Positions 18,164 through 25,419 of a DNA stretch of 64,000 bases are shown here, piece after piece (the first letter of the stretch is position 1; every line of letters starts with the position of its first letter). The position numbers and the translations under genes were made by a program. The stretch covers positions 1 through 64,000 of the forward strand of contig NZ_JAAJTJ010000017.1 of NCBI RefSeq assembly GCF_011030405.1, in the 5' to 3' direction. The DNA comes from Parapedobacter sp. SGR-10. GTDB taxonomy: Bacteria > Bacteroidota > Bacteroidia > Sphingobacteriales > Sphingobacteriaceae. Under the pieces are notes generated by a model that worked only from the letters and a program-made list of their open reading frames with translations, was not told the DNA's origin and did no database searches.

Positions 18164-19670
18164 CATCGTTTCGCTGTTTCTGCAACAGGCACAAAACCTG
18201 CCCGATAAAACTGCCATCGTGGAAAAAGGTGGACGGTCTATCAGCTTTGGTGAATTGAGCCGCCAGGTGAAGGAGGCGGCAGCTTACTTTGCACAGCGGG
18301 GAATAGAACGAGGGGATAGGGTACTGGTATTTGTGCCGATGGGCATAGATCTGTACCGTACGATTTTGGCCTTGTTGTATAGGGGTGCGACAGCCGTTTT
18401 TGTGGATGAATGGGCAGATCGCAAACGATTGGACAAGTGTTGTGCCATAGCCGATTGTAAAGCTTTCGTCGGCGTGTGGAGAGCTCATTTGCTGCGTCTG
18501 CTGTCCAGGGAAATCCGTAGAGTCCCGATCAAACTGACGACTACATATCCCTCCCAAGATTCTGTCAGCTTGACAGAAACCTATTCGGGCGATATGGCTC
18601 TTATTACATTTACTACCGGTAGCACGGGCACACCAAAAGCAGCGGTACGAACACATGGCTTCCTGTTGGAACAGTTTCGTGTCTTGGAAGAGAAGTTGGA
18701 TGCCAAACCAACGGATGTGGATATGTCGGTCTTACCTATCGTGCTATTGATTAATCTTGCTGTAGGATCCACATCGGTTATTGCTGACTTTAAGCCGGGC
18801 AAACCTTTGGTTATGGACGTGGACAAGGTTATCGAGCAGTTGCAACGGTATGAAGTCACGCGCTTAGTCGCTTCTCCGTATTTCATCAAACGTGTAGCAC
18901 AAGCTGTGATAGCCCACAACACACCTTTACCTTACCTGAAAGATATCTTTACAGGAGGTGCGCCGGTTTATCAGTCTGAGGCAAAGCTGTATATACAAGC
19001 TTTTTCAAGCAAGAATGTACAGATTGTTTACGGGTCGACCGAGGCTGAGCCCATCAGTTCGATTCCTGCCGAAGAATTGGCAGAGGGCGATCTTTTGTCC
19101 TATCAAGACGAAGGTCTGCCTGTAGGTAAACCTTACCACAAGACGGCTGTACGTATCATCAAGATGAACGAGAGGGATCTGTTTTCCATTTCGGCAGAGG
19201 AATTTGAAGCGATGACATGTGCCGATGGTGTGTGGGGCGAGATTGTCGTGGCAGGGCCACATGTGCTTGCACAATATTTCAAGAATGAAGCGGCATTGCA
19301 TAGCAACAAAATATATGTTGATGGGGTGTATTGGCACCGGACAGGGGATGCAGGTTATCTTCGCGGCGGCTATTTGTATCTCGTAGGGCGTTGCCGAACC
19401 TTAATCCCCGGAGAAGATCGCTATATTTCGCCTTTTGTCTTTGAGAATCATGTGCAATCCATCGCAGGGGTAGAGTTAGGAACGCTTTTGCAGATCGATG
19501 GCAGCCTTGTTGCCTTGATCGAGTTGACCCATGCGCAAGCTGACAAGGAACATATCCGGCAGGCGGTTCTGGATATACCTTTGCCTATTGATGACGTGAG
19601 GTTTGTTCGCTTACCGAGAGATCCAAGACATCACTCGAAGATCGCATATGATAAGTTGATTGGGGGGTAA
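18147..19670 (+). CDS. acyl-adenylating ligase, OleC-like
   Basis: 507 aa from the ATG at 18147 (MERAFNIVSLFLQQAQ). Typical AMP-binding enzyme: P-loop TFTTGSTGTPKAAVRTHG (~152-169), IVYGSTEAEPISS, HRTGDAGYLRGGYLYLVGR and a C-terminal HSKIAYDKL Lys. The segment LPIVLLINLAVGSTSVIADF after the P-loop resembles OleC and related fatty acyl-CoA ligases. It would activate a fatty or other carboxylic acid as acyl-AMP for CoA loading or direct transfer, and closes the operon. Its 3' end is overlapped by the convergent gene at 19585. Confidence 0.88.
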   Translation: MERAFNIVSLFLQQAQNLPDKTAIVEKGGRSISFGELSRQVKEAAAYFAQRGIERGDRVLVFVPMGIDLYRTILALLYRGATAVFVDEWADRKRLDKCCAIADCKAFVGVWRAHLLRLLSREIRRVPIKLTTTYPSQDSVSLTETYSGDMALITFTTGSTGTPKAAVRTHGFLLEQFRVLEEKLDAKPTDVDMSVLPIVLLINLAVGSTSVIADFKPGKPLVMDVDKVIEQLQRYEVTRLVASPYFIKRVAQAVIAHNTPLPYLKDIFTGGAPVYQSEAKLYIQAFSSKNVQIVYGSTEAEPISSIPAEELAEGDLLSYQDEGLPVGKPYHKTAVRIIKMNERDLFSISAEEFEAMTCADGVWGEIVVAGPHVLAQYFKNEAALHSNKIYVDGVYWHRTGDAGYLRGGYLYLVGRCRTLIPGEDRYISPFVFENHVQSIAGVELGTLLQIDGSLVALIELTHAQADKEHIRQAVLDIPLPIDDVRFVRLPRDPRHHSKIAYDKLIGG

Positions 19671-20313
19671 TTCCTTTTTCATACGCATACACCTTCATCT
19701 TATATTTCCAGTCCCTCACGTATTTTTCATATAGATGCGTGCGTTGATCTGTATGCAGATCCAGGTAGTCAAAGATACTCGTGGCAATAATATAAGCCAA
19801 CATGTCTGTGTTGATGTCTGCTAGTTTTTTTGCGTAGGTGATGGAGCGCTTGTCTTTGGATAGGCGGTAATCCTTGATCCTCAGTGGTTTGACGGAGATG
19901 TCGCCCAACATAAAACCGAGCCTTTCCTCCCAATCTCCTATGATTTCGAGGATACTCTGCTGGAGAAGATTGGTTTTGAGCTGTTCGATTTGGGGAAGCG
20001 TGTGGGGTAGGTGTGGAGCAAATACGGTGTTCGCACGTAGATAAGGACTCTTTGTCTTGGCATCTACCTTGATGATATGTTTTTTGTCAAAGAGTGGTAT
20101 TTCCATCCACTCGGTATGCGCGATAACAGCCTGTTCGGCTTCCTTTTGTATGCGTGTGTGATTGATCTGTAGATAGGCCAGCAGTTCATGCCTTGGTATC
20201 TGGTGGTGTACGGAAAGTTCAACAAAGGAATCCTTGACACCGACAACATGTACCCCGACTGTGGTGTCAGAAACGGTAATCTTGTATTGTTTTCCTTCTA
20301 CTTCGAGCAGCAT
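19585..20313 (-). CDS. YgjP-like protein with degenerate metal site
   Basis: 242 aa from the ATG at 20313 (MLLEVEGKQYKITV); a GTG at 20364 would add 17 residues. The layout follows the YgjP/DUF45 (SprT-like, M48-type) family: a beta-rich N terminus, a helix QIEQLKTNLLQQSILEIIGDW, then GDISVKPLRIKDYRLSKD and SITYAKKLADINTDMLAYII. Where active members have HExxH this one reads TSIFDYL, and the downstream His region reads THLYEKYVRDWKY. It therefore appears to be a non-catalytic relative. The last 86 nt overlap the acyl-ligase gene in antisense, which gives its tail (about 28 residues) an unusual composition. Divergent from the M13 peptidase. Confidence 0.72.
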   Translation of the reverse strand: MLLEVEGKQYKITVSDTTVGVHVVGVKDSFVELSVHHQIPRHELLAYLQINHTRIQKEAEQAVIAHTEWMEIPLFDKKHIIKVDAKTKSPYLRANTVFAPHLPHTLPQIEQLKTNLLQQSILEIIGDWEERLGFMLGDISVKPLRIKDYRLSKDKRSITYAKKLADINTDMLAYIIATSIFDYLDLHTDQRTHLYEKYVRDWKYKMKVYAYEKGITPQSTYHMRSSSDVLDLSVSEQTSRHQ

Positions 20314-20384
20314 TTCTGTTAAATTTGTTACTTCCGGTTGCGGATGGATTTGGTAATTTTGCACGGTAATATATCGTGATAAAG

Positions 20385-22385
20385 ATGAAGAAAAATTTTG
20401 TATTGATAGCTATTTTGGCTGGTATGAATGTGCATTGCACTCAAAATCATGCCATTAACTTGAAATTTATGGACAAAAGTGTAAAGCCACAAGATGATTT
20501 TTACAATTATGTAAATGGCAACTGGATGCAGACAGTAGAGATTCCGTCGGACAAGGCCAGATGGGGATCATTTGATGAACTACGCGAAAATACAGACGTA
20601 GCTACGTTGAAAATCCTAAAGGAATCCTTGGGCAAGACATATGAAAAGGGTTCGGACGGCCAGAAGATTGCCGATCTATACCAATCCTATGTGGATTTTG
20701 ATACCCGTAATAAGATAGGGTTGGAGCCTATTCAAGGGCAATTGGCAGATATAGAAAAGGTTCAAGACCTAAATGGCCTATTTGACTACTTTGTAAAATA
20801 TGGTAAGGAAGGTGGCAATCCTTTCTTCGGAGGCTATGTGTATGCACATATGAAAAACAGCAGTATGAATGCTGTCTATCTTGGTGGCGGTAGCCTTGGT
20901 CTTGGACGTTCGTACTATCAGCAGGACGATGAAAAGAACCGACAGACTTTGATGGACTATACACAGTACGTGGATACCTTATATACCAAAGGTGTGGATG
21001 GGGCAAAAGGATCGAAGGGTGGGGACGTCGTGGCATTCGAAAAGAGCATTGCTTCTTATCTCAAAACGATAGAGGAGATGCGCGATGCGCAAAAACGTTA
21101 TAATCCTGTCGCCGTGGCAGATCTGGGCAAGATAGTGAAAAACATGGACGTCGCTAAGTATCTCGATACGATGGGGTTTCGTGCGGATACCGTGATCATC
21201 AGCGAATTGGCCTATTACCAAAATCTGGATAAGATCATCAACCCACAAAATCTACCTGTCATCAAGGATTATTTGAAGTTTCATCTGGTCAATGGTGCTA
21301 CAGGCTATCTGACCAAAGAGCTGGACGAATTGTCTTTTGATTTTTATGGTAGAAAGCTCAAAGGGCAAAAAGAGCAAAGAGCTTTGGACAAGAGAGGGTT
21401 GGAGTTTGTGAATGGTTCGGTAGGGGAATTGCTGGGCAAATTGTACGTGAAAGAACATTTTCCCGAAGAAGCCAAGCAAGCCTGTGAGGAATTGGTACAG
21501 TATCTGATCAAGTCCTTCGAGATCCATATCAAAGACCTGGCCTGGATGTCTCCTGTAACCAAGGAAAAAGCTCTGGAAAAATTATCCAAGTTTACGGTAA
21601 AAATCGGTTATCCGGACAAATGGAAGGATTATTCCAAACTCGATATTGGTAATTCGCTGTACGAGAATGTAAGGAATGTCAATCTATGGGCATTCGAGGA
21701 TAATCTGGCCAAGCAAGGTAAGCCTGTGGACAAGACCGAATGGGGAATGACACCACAGACCGTGAATGCATATTATAATCCGTTGCATAATGAGATTGTT
21801 TTCCCGGCAGCGATATTGCAACCCCCATTTTATGATTACAAAGCGGATGCGGCTGTGAATTTCGGTGGTATAGGAGCCGTCATTGGGCACGAAATATCAC
21901 ATGGTTTTGATGATTCGGGATCCCAATACGATGGCAATGGCAACCTCAACAACTGGTGGACAGAAGAGGACAAAGCCAAGTTTGATGCGGCAGCAGATGC
22001 TTTGGTAAAGCAGTTTGAAGCCTATGAGCCTGTACCGGGTGTCTTTGTGAATGGCCGTTTTACGTTGGGCGAGAATATCGGAGATCTGGGTGGATCTTCT
22101 GTAGCATTTGATGCTTTGCAGCTGTATCTGAAAGATAAAGGAAATCCGGGAGAGATCGATGGGTTTACGCAGGAGCAACGCTTCTTCTTGTCCTGGGCAA
22201 CGATATGGCGTACGAAGACTACCGATGAATTTGTCGTCAATCAAGTCAAGACCGATCCGCATTCTCCGGCACAATATAGGGCCGTCGGACCGATCATTAA
22301 TCTGGATGGTTTCCATGATGCCTGGGATACGAAGCCCGGAGACAAGATGTATGTACCTAAGGAAGAGAGAATCGTCATTTGGTAA
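20385..22385 (+). CDS. M13 family zinc metallopeptidase (neprilysin/PepO-like)
   Basis: 666 aa from the ATG at 20385 (MKKNFVLIAILAGMNVHC), a lipoprotein-type signal. Full-length M13 architecture: PQDDFYNYVNGNWMQ near the N terminus, long alpha-helical cap, then the catalytic lobe with VNAYYNPLHNEIVFPA, the zinc motif GHEISHGFDDSG (HExxH, ~res 500), GENIGDLGGSS (third zinc ligand Glu in ExxxD) and the terminal CRVW-like region replaced by a short PKEERIVIW. M13 enzymes cut peptides under about 5 kDa in the periplasm. Neighbours give no further clue. Downstream lies a structured non-coding region. Confidence 0.93.
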   Translation: MKKNFVLIAILAGMNVHCTQNHAINLKFMDKSVKPQDDFYNYVNGNWMQTVEIPSDKARWGSFDELRENTDVATLKILKESLGKTYEKGSDGQKIADLYQSYVDFDTRNKIGLEPIQGQLADIEKVQDLNGLFDYFVKYGKEGGNPFFGGYVYAHMKNSSMNAVYLGGGSLGLGRSYYQQDDEKNRQTLMDYTQYVDTLYTKGVDGAKGSKGGDVVAFEKSIASYLKTIEEMRDAQKRYNPVAVADLGKIVKNMDVAKYLDTMGFRADTVIISELAYYQNLDKIINPQNLPVIKDYLKFHLVNGATGYLTKELDELSFDFYGRKLKGQKEQRALDKRGLEFVNGSVGELLGKLYVKEHFPEEAKQACEELVQYLIKSFEIHIKDLAWMSPVTKEKALEKLSKFTVKIGYPDKWKDYSKLDIGNSLYENVRNVNLWAFEDNLAKQGKPVDKTEWGMTPQTVNAYYNPLHNEIVFPAAILQPPFYDYKADAAVNFGGIGAVIGHEISHGFDDSGSQYDGNGNLNNWWTEEDKAKFDAAADALVKQFEAYEPVPGVFVNGRFTLGENIGDLGGSSVAFDALQLYLKDKGNPGEIDGFTQEQRFFLSWATIWRTKTTDEFVVNQVKTDPHSPAQYRAVGPIINLDGFHDAWDTKPGDKMYVPKEERIVIW

Positions 22386-22473
22386 GAATAAAAGGGGGAG
22401 CTACACGGTCAATCCGGCCTCTATGCCGGCCGGGCATCCGACTTGGAAAGGGCCCAAGTCGGCAAGGCCCCTT

Positions 22474-22642
22474 GTCCAATCAATGTGGTCTGTCGCACAG
22501 GCCAGTACTCACGGCAACAGATACCGTCAAGGCTGGGAAGAGTTCCGAAGCCTTAGGATGGGGCTTCGGAAATATCCCCTAGGCCTTGTCCGACCCATCG
22601 TCCCCGGTATCTGCTGTCGTCTGCCACCACTTGTGATTGGAC
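22474..22642. ncRNA. 169-nt rod-like structured element (candidate ncRNA)
   Basis: Six helices pair in strict nested order: GTCCAATCA (22474-22482) with TGATTGGAC (22634-22642); GTGGT (22485-22489) with ACCAC (22626-22630); a 16-bp arm 22511-22526 with 22605-22620 (one G-U, one mismatch); CAAGGC (22528-22533) with GCCTTG (22583-22588); GGG with CCC near 22535 and 22576; and TTCCGAAGCC (22543-22552) with GGCTTCGGAA (22562-22571). Strand cannot be told. It may be transcribed as a small RNA, be a long inverted repeat of a mobile element, or be a folded 3' UTR of the M13 gene. Confidence 0.5.
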
Positions 22643-22693
22643 GGAGTGCATTCTACAACGGATATCTTCTTCCTGCATGTAACACCCATGTTA

Positions 22694-22750
22694 GCGCACG
22701 AATCCTTTCGTGTGCTTGTTATTTATAGACACACGAAGGGATTCGTGCGC
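22694..22750. repeat. 22-bp hairpin
   Basis: The arm 22694-22715 (starts GCGCACGAATCC) is nearly the exact reverse complement of 22729-22750 (ends GGGATTCGTGCGC), with a loop of about 13 nt rich in A and T. Located between the rod-like element and the pseudoknot-like element. Confidence 0.75.
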
Positions 22751-22836
22751 CAGCGTTAGGCATAGAACTCACTGATATGTAAGTAAGGACAATCCGTATT
22801 AGATATCGCTTGTCCATTTCACCAGTATCGGCAGGA

Positions 22837-22950
22837 ATAGCCCTGCAACGGGAGGCTGTGCGATGGGATGCCCCTAGCTCTGTTCAGTTTTGCTGATGGC
22901 CATTGCGTTAGACCTAGGGAAGCAAAACCAAGGGCAGCAGTTAGGGCTAT
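22837..22950. ncRNA. domain enclosed by an 8-bp helix with crossing helices (possible pseudoknot)
   Basis: ATAGCCCT (22837-22844) pairs perfectly with AGGGCTAT (22943-22950). Inside, CCCTAG (22872-22877) pairs with CTAGGG (22914-22919) and GTTTTGCT (22887-22894) pairs with AGCAAAAC (22921-22928). The last two helices cross, with one unpaired base between their 3' strands, as in an H-type pseudoknot. In addition GGCTGTGCGATGGGATGCC (22854-22872) is repeated imperfectly at 22960-22978 (15 of 19 match). All helices are exact complements, but transcription has not been shown. Confidence 0.42.
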
Positions 22951-22986
22951 TGAGCAGAGGGTTGTGCGACAAGATGCCTTGAAATG

Positions 22987-23023
22987 GGCAAAAGGTTTTG
23001 GTCCTTTTGCCTTACAAAAGGAC
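22987..23023 (+). promoter_or_regulatory. two mutually exclusive hairpins
   Basis: GGCAAAAGG (22987-22995) pairs with CCTTTTGCC (23003-23011), but GTCCTTTTG (23001-23009) also pairs perfectly with CAAAAGGAC (23015-23023). The middle segment cannot be in both stems. This three-strand arrangement is what an RNA switch uses. It is about 170-200 nt upstream of the FemAB-like gene. A T-run is lacking after the second stem, so a terminator role is not clear. Confidence 0.4.
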
Positions 23024-23195
23024 TAGGCCCGTCTGGCCATGAAGACGGAAAGGTGGTGGAAGGGAAAAACACAAATCATTGATTAAAATAAACCTCCGTA
23101 TTATCTATAAAAAACGAGATGCCTGCCACCGGACCAAGCAGGTGTTCGCCCTATAAGCAAATATAGGAAGCACCCTCTTTATAAAATATTTTGGC

Positions 23196-23203
23196 TATGT
23201 TTG
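23196..23203 (+). promoter_or_regulatory. candidate -7 box TATGTTTG
   Basis: Matches the Bacteroidota TAnnTTTG consensus exactly, 21 nt before the ATG at 23224. No good -33 TTG was found about 20 nt upstream, so support is moderate. If real, the earlier in-frame ATG at 23197 lies inside the promoter and cannot be the start. Confidence 0.4.
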
Positions 23204-23223
23204 CCGTTTTTGGGGTTAACATC

Positions 23224-24348
23224 ATGATAGCTGAAATACAAGACAAAGAAATCAAACAGATCTACAGGACTTCCATTGTGCAGCAGACTGCATATTGGTC
23301 GGAAGTGAAGACATTGCAGGGTTTACATTCCAAAGCATTTAATTTTAAGGCCAAGGTGTCTGACCTATATGCAGGTACGGACGATAATGCCTACTTTGTG
23401 GGTGACCTCTTGATCATCATTCAATCGCTGGATGCCGAACACAGCCTGGCTTATGTCCCTTATGGTCCAGAGATAGAGCCGTCCGAAGAAAACCAGGGCT
23501 ATTTTCTCGAACAATTGTCCGAAAGCCTGCGTTCTTTTTTGCCACCAAACTGTATCCTTATCCGGTATGACCTTTCCTGGGAATCGCATTGGGCCAAGGA
23601 TGAGGATTATTATGACGTACACGGAAATTGGCTCGGTGTTCCGGACAAAAAGATACAGGAAATCCGATTTAATTTCAATACCGAACATTGGAACCTACGA
23701 AAAGCCAACACGGACATTCTTCCTTCCAATACCATATTCATGGATCTCAAGAAGGATGAAGATACCCTATTGGCCAATATGAAGCCCAAAACAAGGTACA
23801 ATATACATTTGGCAGGGAGGAAAGGTGTCAAAATACGTACCTTGACTTTGGATAGTCTCGAAATATGGTATGATCTCTATCGACAGACGGCTATCCGCAA
23901 TAACTTCTTCCTGCACGATATCAGTTATTTCCGTATTGTGCTTTCGGCACGTGCCAATGATACACTATCACCGGCAGATGTTTACCTCTTGGTAGCTGAG
24001 GTAGATGACAAACCTCTGGCGGCCATGTTTTTGGTGGTATCTGCCCATCGGGGAACCTATCTGTATGGAGCTTCTTCTTCGGACAACAGAAATTATATGG
24101 CGACCTATGCTTTGCAGTGGCGAGCTATGCAGATGGCCAGAGAGAAAGGCTGTACAGAGTACGATTTTTTCGGTGTAGCTCCCCAAGCGGATCCGGCGCA
24201 TCCTTTGTATGGACTTTACCGTTTTAAAACGGGATTTGGTGGTCAGCTATACCATCGAATGGGCTGCTGGGATTATCCATTGGATAAGGAGAAATATGCG
24301 TATTATACCTCGATGGAGTTCAAGAACCAAAGTTATCATCTGAGCTGA
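23224..24348 (+). CDS. FemAB-like aminoacyl/peptidoglycan-bridge transferase
   Basis: 374 aa from the ATG at 23224 (MIAEIQDKEIKQIY). Two GNAT-like lobes: N-terminal QQTAYWSEVKTLQG and LIIIQSLD..., C-terminal MKPKTRYNIHLAGRKGVKIR, YLYGASSSDNRNYMATYALQW and YDFFGVAPQADP, ending GLYRFKTGFGG. These are the marks of FemABX and lipid II:glycine glycyltransferases, which add amino acids from aminoacyl-tRNA to lipid II in Gram-positives. In Bacteroidota relatives the substrate is unknown and could be peptidoglycan, a surface polymer or a lipid. Stands alone, 170 nt downstream of the switch-like hairpins. Confidence 0.87.
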   Translation: MIAEIQDKEIKQIYRTSIVQQTAYWSEVKTLQGLHSKAFNFKAKVSDLYAGTDDNAYFVGDLLIIIQSLDAEHSLAYVPYGPEIEPSEENQGYFLEQLSESLRSFLPPNCILIRYDLSWESHWAKDEDYYDVHGNWLGVPDKKIQEIRFNFNTEHWNLRKANTDILPSNTIFMDLKKDEDTLLANMKPKTRYNIHLAGRKGVKIRTLTLDSLEIWYDLYRQTAIRNNFFLHDISYFRIVLSARANDTLSPADVYLLVAEVDDKPLAAMFLVVSAHRGTYLYGASSSDNRNYMATYALQWRAMQMAREKGCTEYDFFGVAPQADPAHPLYGLYRFKTGFGGQLYHRMGCWDYPLDKEKYAYYTSMEFKNQSYHLS

Positions 24349-24805
24349 GTTTTCTTACAGCACGGTGGCGTAGCGTATGGCGATAATGTTGCGTAGCCCA
24401 TTCATGTGCTCTTAATTAACTATTACTATATTGTAGATGTAAAAATAACAGTGGTTTTCTAGTGGGATAATAGAGGGTTTGTAGAGGGTTCATAGAGGTA
24501 AATCTCTAGAAATACACTCGTATTCCTGTATTTTATTTATAGTTAAACCTAGATGTAGTTGCTTTTATGGAAAATCTATATAGAATCAGGTGCAGTTCTC
24601 CGTTTACTCCGCCGTGACTTTGTAGTTTTGTAGCGCATCTATTGACAGATATACAGCTATTCTTTATCTTTGGAAACAGGTAACCACGTGCAAATTATAA
24701 TCCTTGTGTATCTATAACATAAATTATACATAGAATTTAAGTTAAGTTAATCTGGATGCAGTATTATTGCCGTACACAAAGTAATTGGCTAAAAGTGTGC
24801 ATAAA
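24349..24805. other. intergenic region before the ECF sigma gene
   Basis: 457 nt, AT-rich, no gene seen. It holds a short 11-nt tandem (ATAGAGGGTTT, GTAGAGGGTTC, ATAGAGGTAAA) at about 24467-24503 and the promoter at 24642-24672. The 5' leader of the sigma gene would be about 125 nt long. Confidence 0.5.
24642..24672 (+). promoter_or_regulatory. promoter of the ECF sigma gene
   Basis: TTG at 24642-24644 and TATCTTTG at 24665-24672 with 20 nt between them, a good fit to the Bacteroidota -33/-7 housekeeping pattern. Start of transcription would be near 24680. Confidence 0.6.
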
Positions 24806-25360
24806 ATGTTGACGAATACAGAATTTAAGGCCTTTAAGAGTGATGACCAAAAAGCTTTTAAGAAAGTTTTTGGTTTGTATCATTCTGCCCTTATTCGTTA
24901 TGTGGCGGGTTTGACAAAGATGGATGCCGATGCGGAGGAGATTGTGCAGGAAGGTTTTGTACTGCTGTACACCAATAAACACCGACTCGATCGGGCAGAA
25001 GATATCTATCCCTACCTGTTTACTATCGTCAAACGGTTGACGATTTCTTATTTTAGAAGAAAGGTCACCATTTCCAAATACATGGAGGAGCTCAAAGTGC
25101 ATTGGAACGAGCAGGAGGAATCGACGTTGGCACAGGTGGCCGAACGTGAGATATGGGATGTATTGCAAATGAGTATTGATGAGCTTCCCGAACGGCAAAA
25201 ACAGGTCTATACCATGAATAAGCTAGAGGACAAAAGCTATCAGGAAATTGCTGATGACCTTGGCCTATCCCGCAGTACTGTCAAAAACCAGATCATCACA
25301 GCCACTAAGATCATCCGGTTAAAACTTTCTAAATACCATTTGTTGCTTTTTTTTTACTAA
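24806..25360 (+). CDS. ECF-family RNA polymerase sigma factor
   Basis: 184 aa from the ATG at 24806 (MLTNTEFKAFKSDDQ); the TTG at 24785 is unlikely. Sigma region 2 (FKKVFGLYHSALIRYVAGLT, DADAEEIVQEGFVLLY, YLFTIVKRLTISYFRR) and region 4 (LPERQKQVYTMNKLED, SYQEIADDLGLSRSTVKNQI) are clear. The sigma is followed at 59 nt by a FecR-type anti-sigma and then a SusC with an STN domain. This is the standard Bacteroidota trans-envelope signalling set: ligand binding to SusC passes to FecR and frees the sigma factor, which should activate the susCD genes downstream. Confidence 0.95.
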   Translation: MLTNTEFKAFKSDDQKAFKKVFGLYHSALIRYVAGLTKMDADAEEIVQEGFVLLYTNKHRLDRAEDIYPYLFTIVKRLTISYFRRKVTISKYMEELKVHWNEQEESTLAQVAEREIWDVLQMSIDELPERQKQVYTMNKLEDKSYQEIADDLGLSRSTVKNQIITATKIIRLKLSKYHLLLFFY

Positions 25361-25419
25361 TCTACTAGACCTATCTCCCCAGCTCTGCGTTTATAAGGAT
25401 ATACAACAAAATTATAAAC

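Larger units (their letters stand above)
22386..23195. other. non-coding region dense in nested dyads
   Basis: About 0.8 kb with no credible gene; the open frames crossing it (for example 22159-22728) have no protein character. It starts with two small hairpins, CCGGC/GCCGG (22414-22418 with 22425-22429) and CCGACTTGG/CCAAGTCGG (22438-22446 with 22454-22462), followed by the elements listed separately (22474-22642, 22694-22750, 22837-22950, 22987-23023) and a small hairpin CCGTCT/AGACGG (23029-23034 with 23043-23048). GC content is higher than in nearby spacers. It may be a structured RNA gene or a dispersed repeat element. Confidence 0.6.

Noticed and set aside
9206-19670. Mevalonate pathway or carotenoid cluster
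   Set aside because: Apart from HMGR there is no mevalonate, desaturase, synthase or cyclase gene.
22159-22728. 189-aa open frame over the end of the M13 gene and the structured region
   Set aside because: Overlaps the M13 gene in another frame, then runs through dyad-rich DNA; composition is not protein-like.
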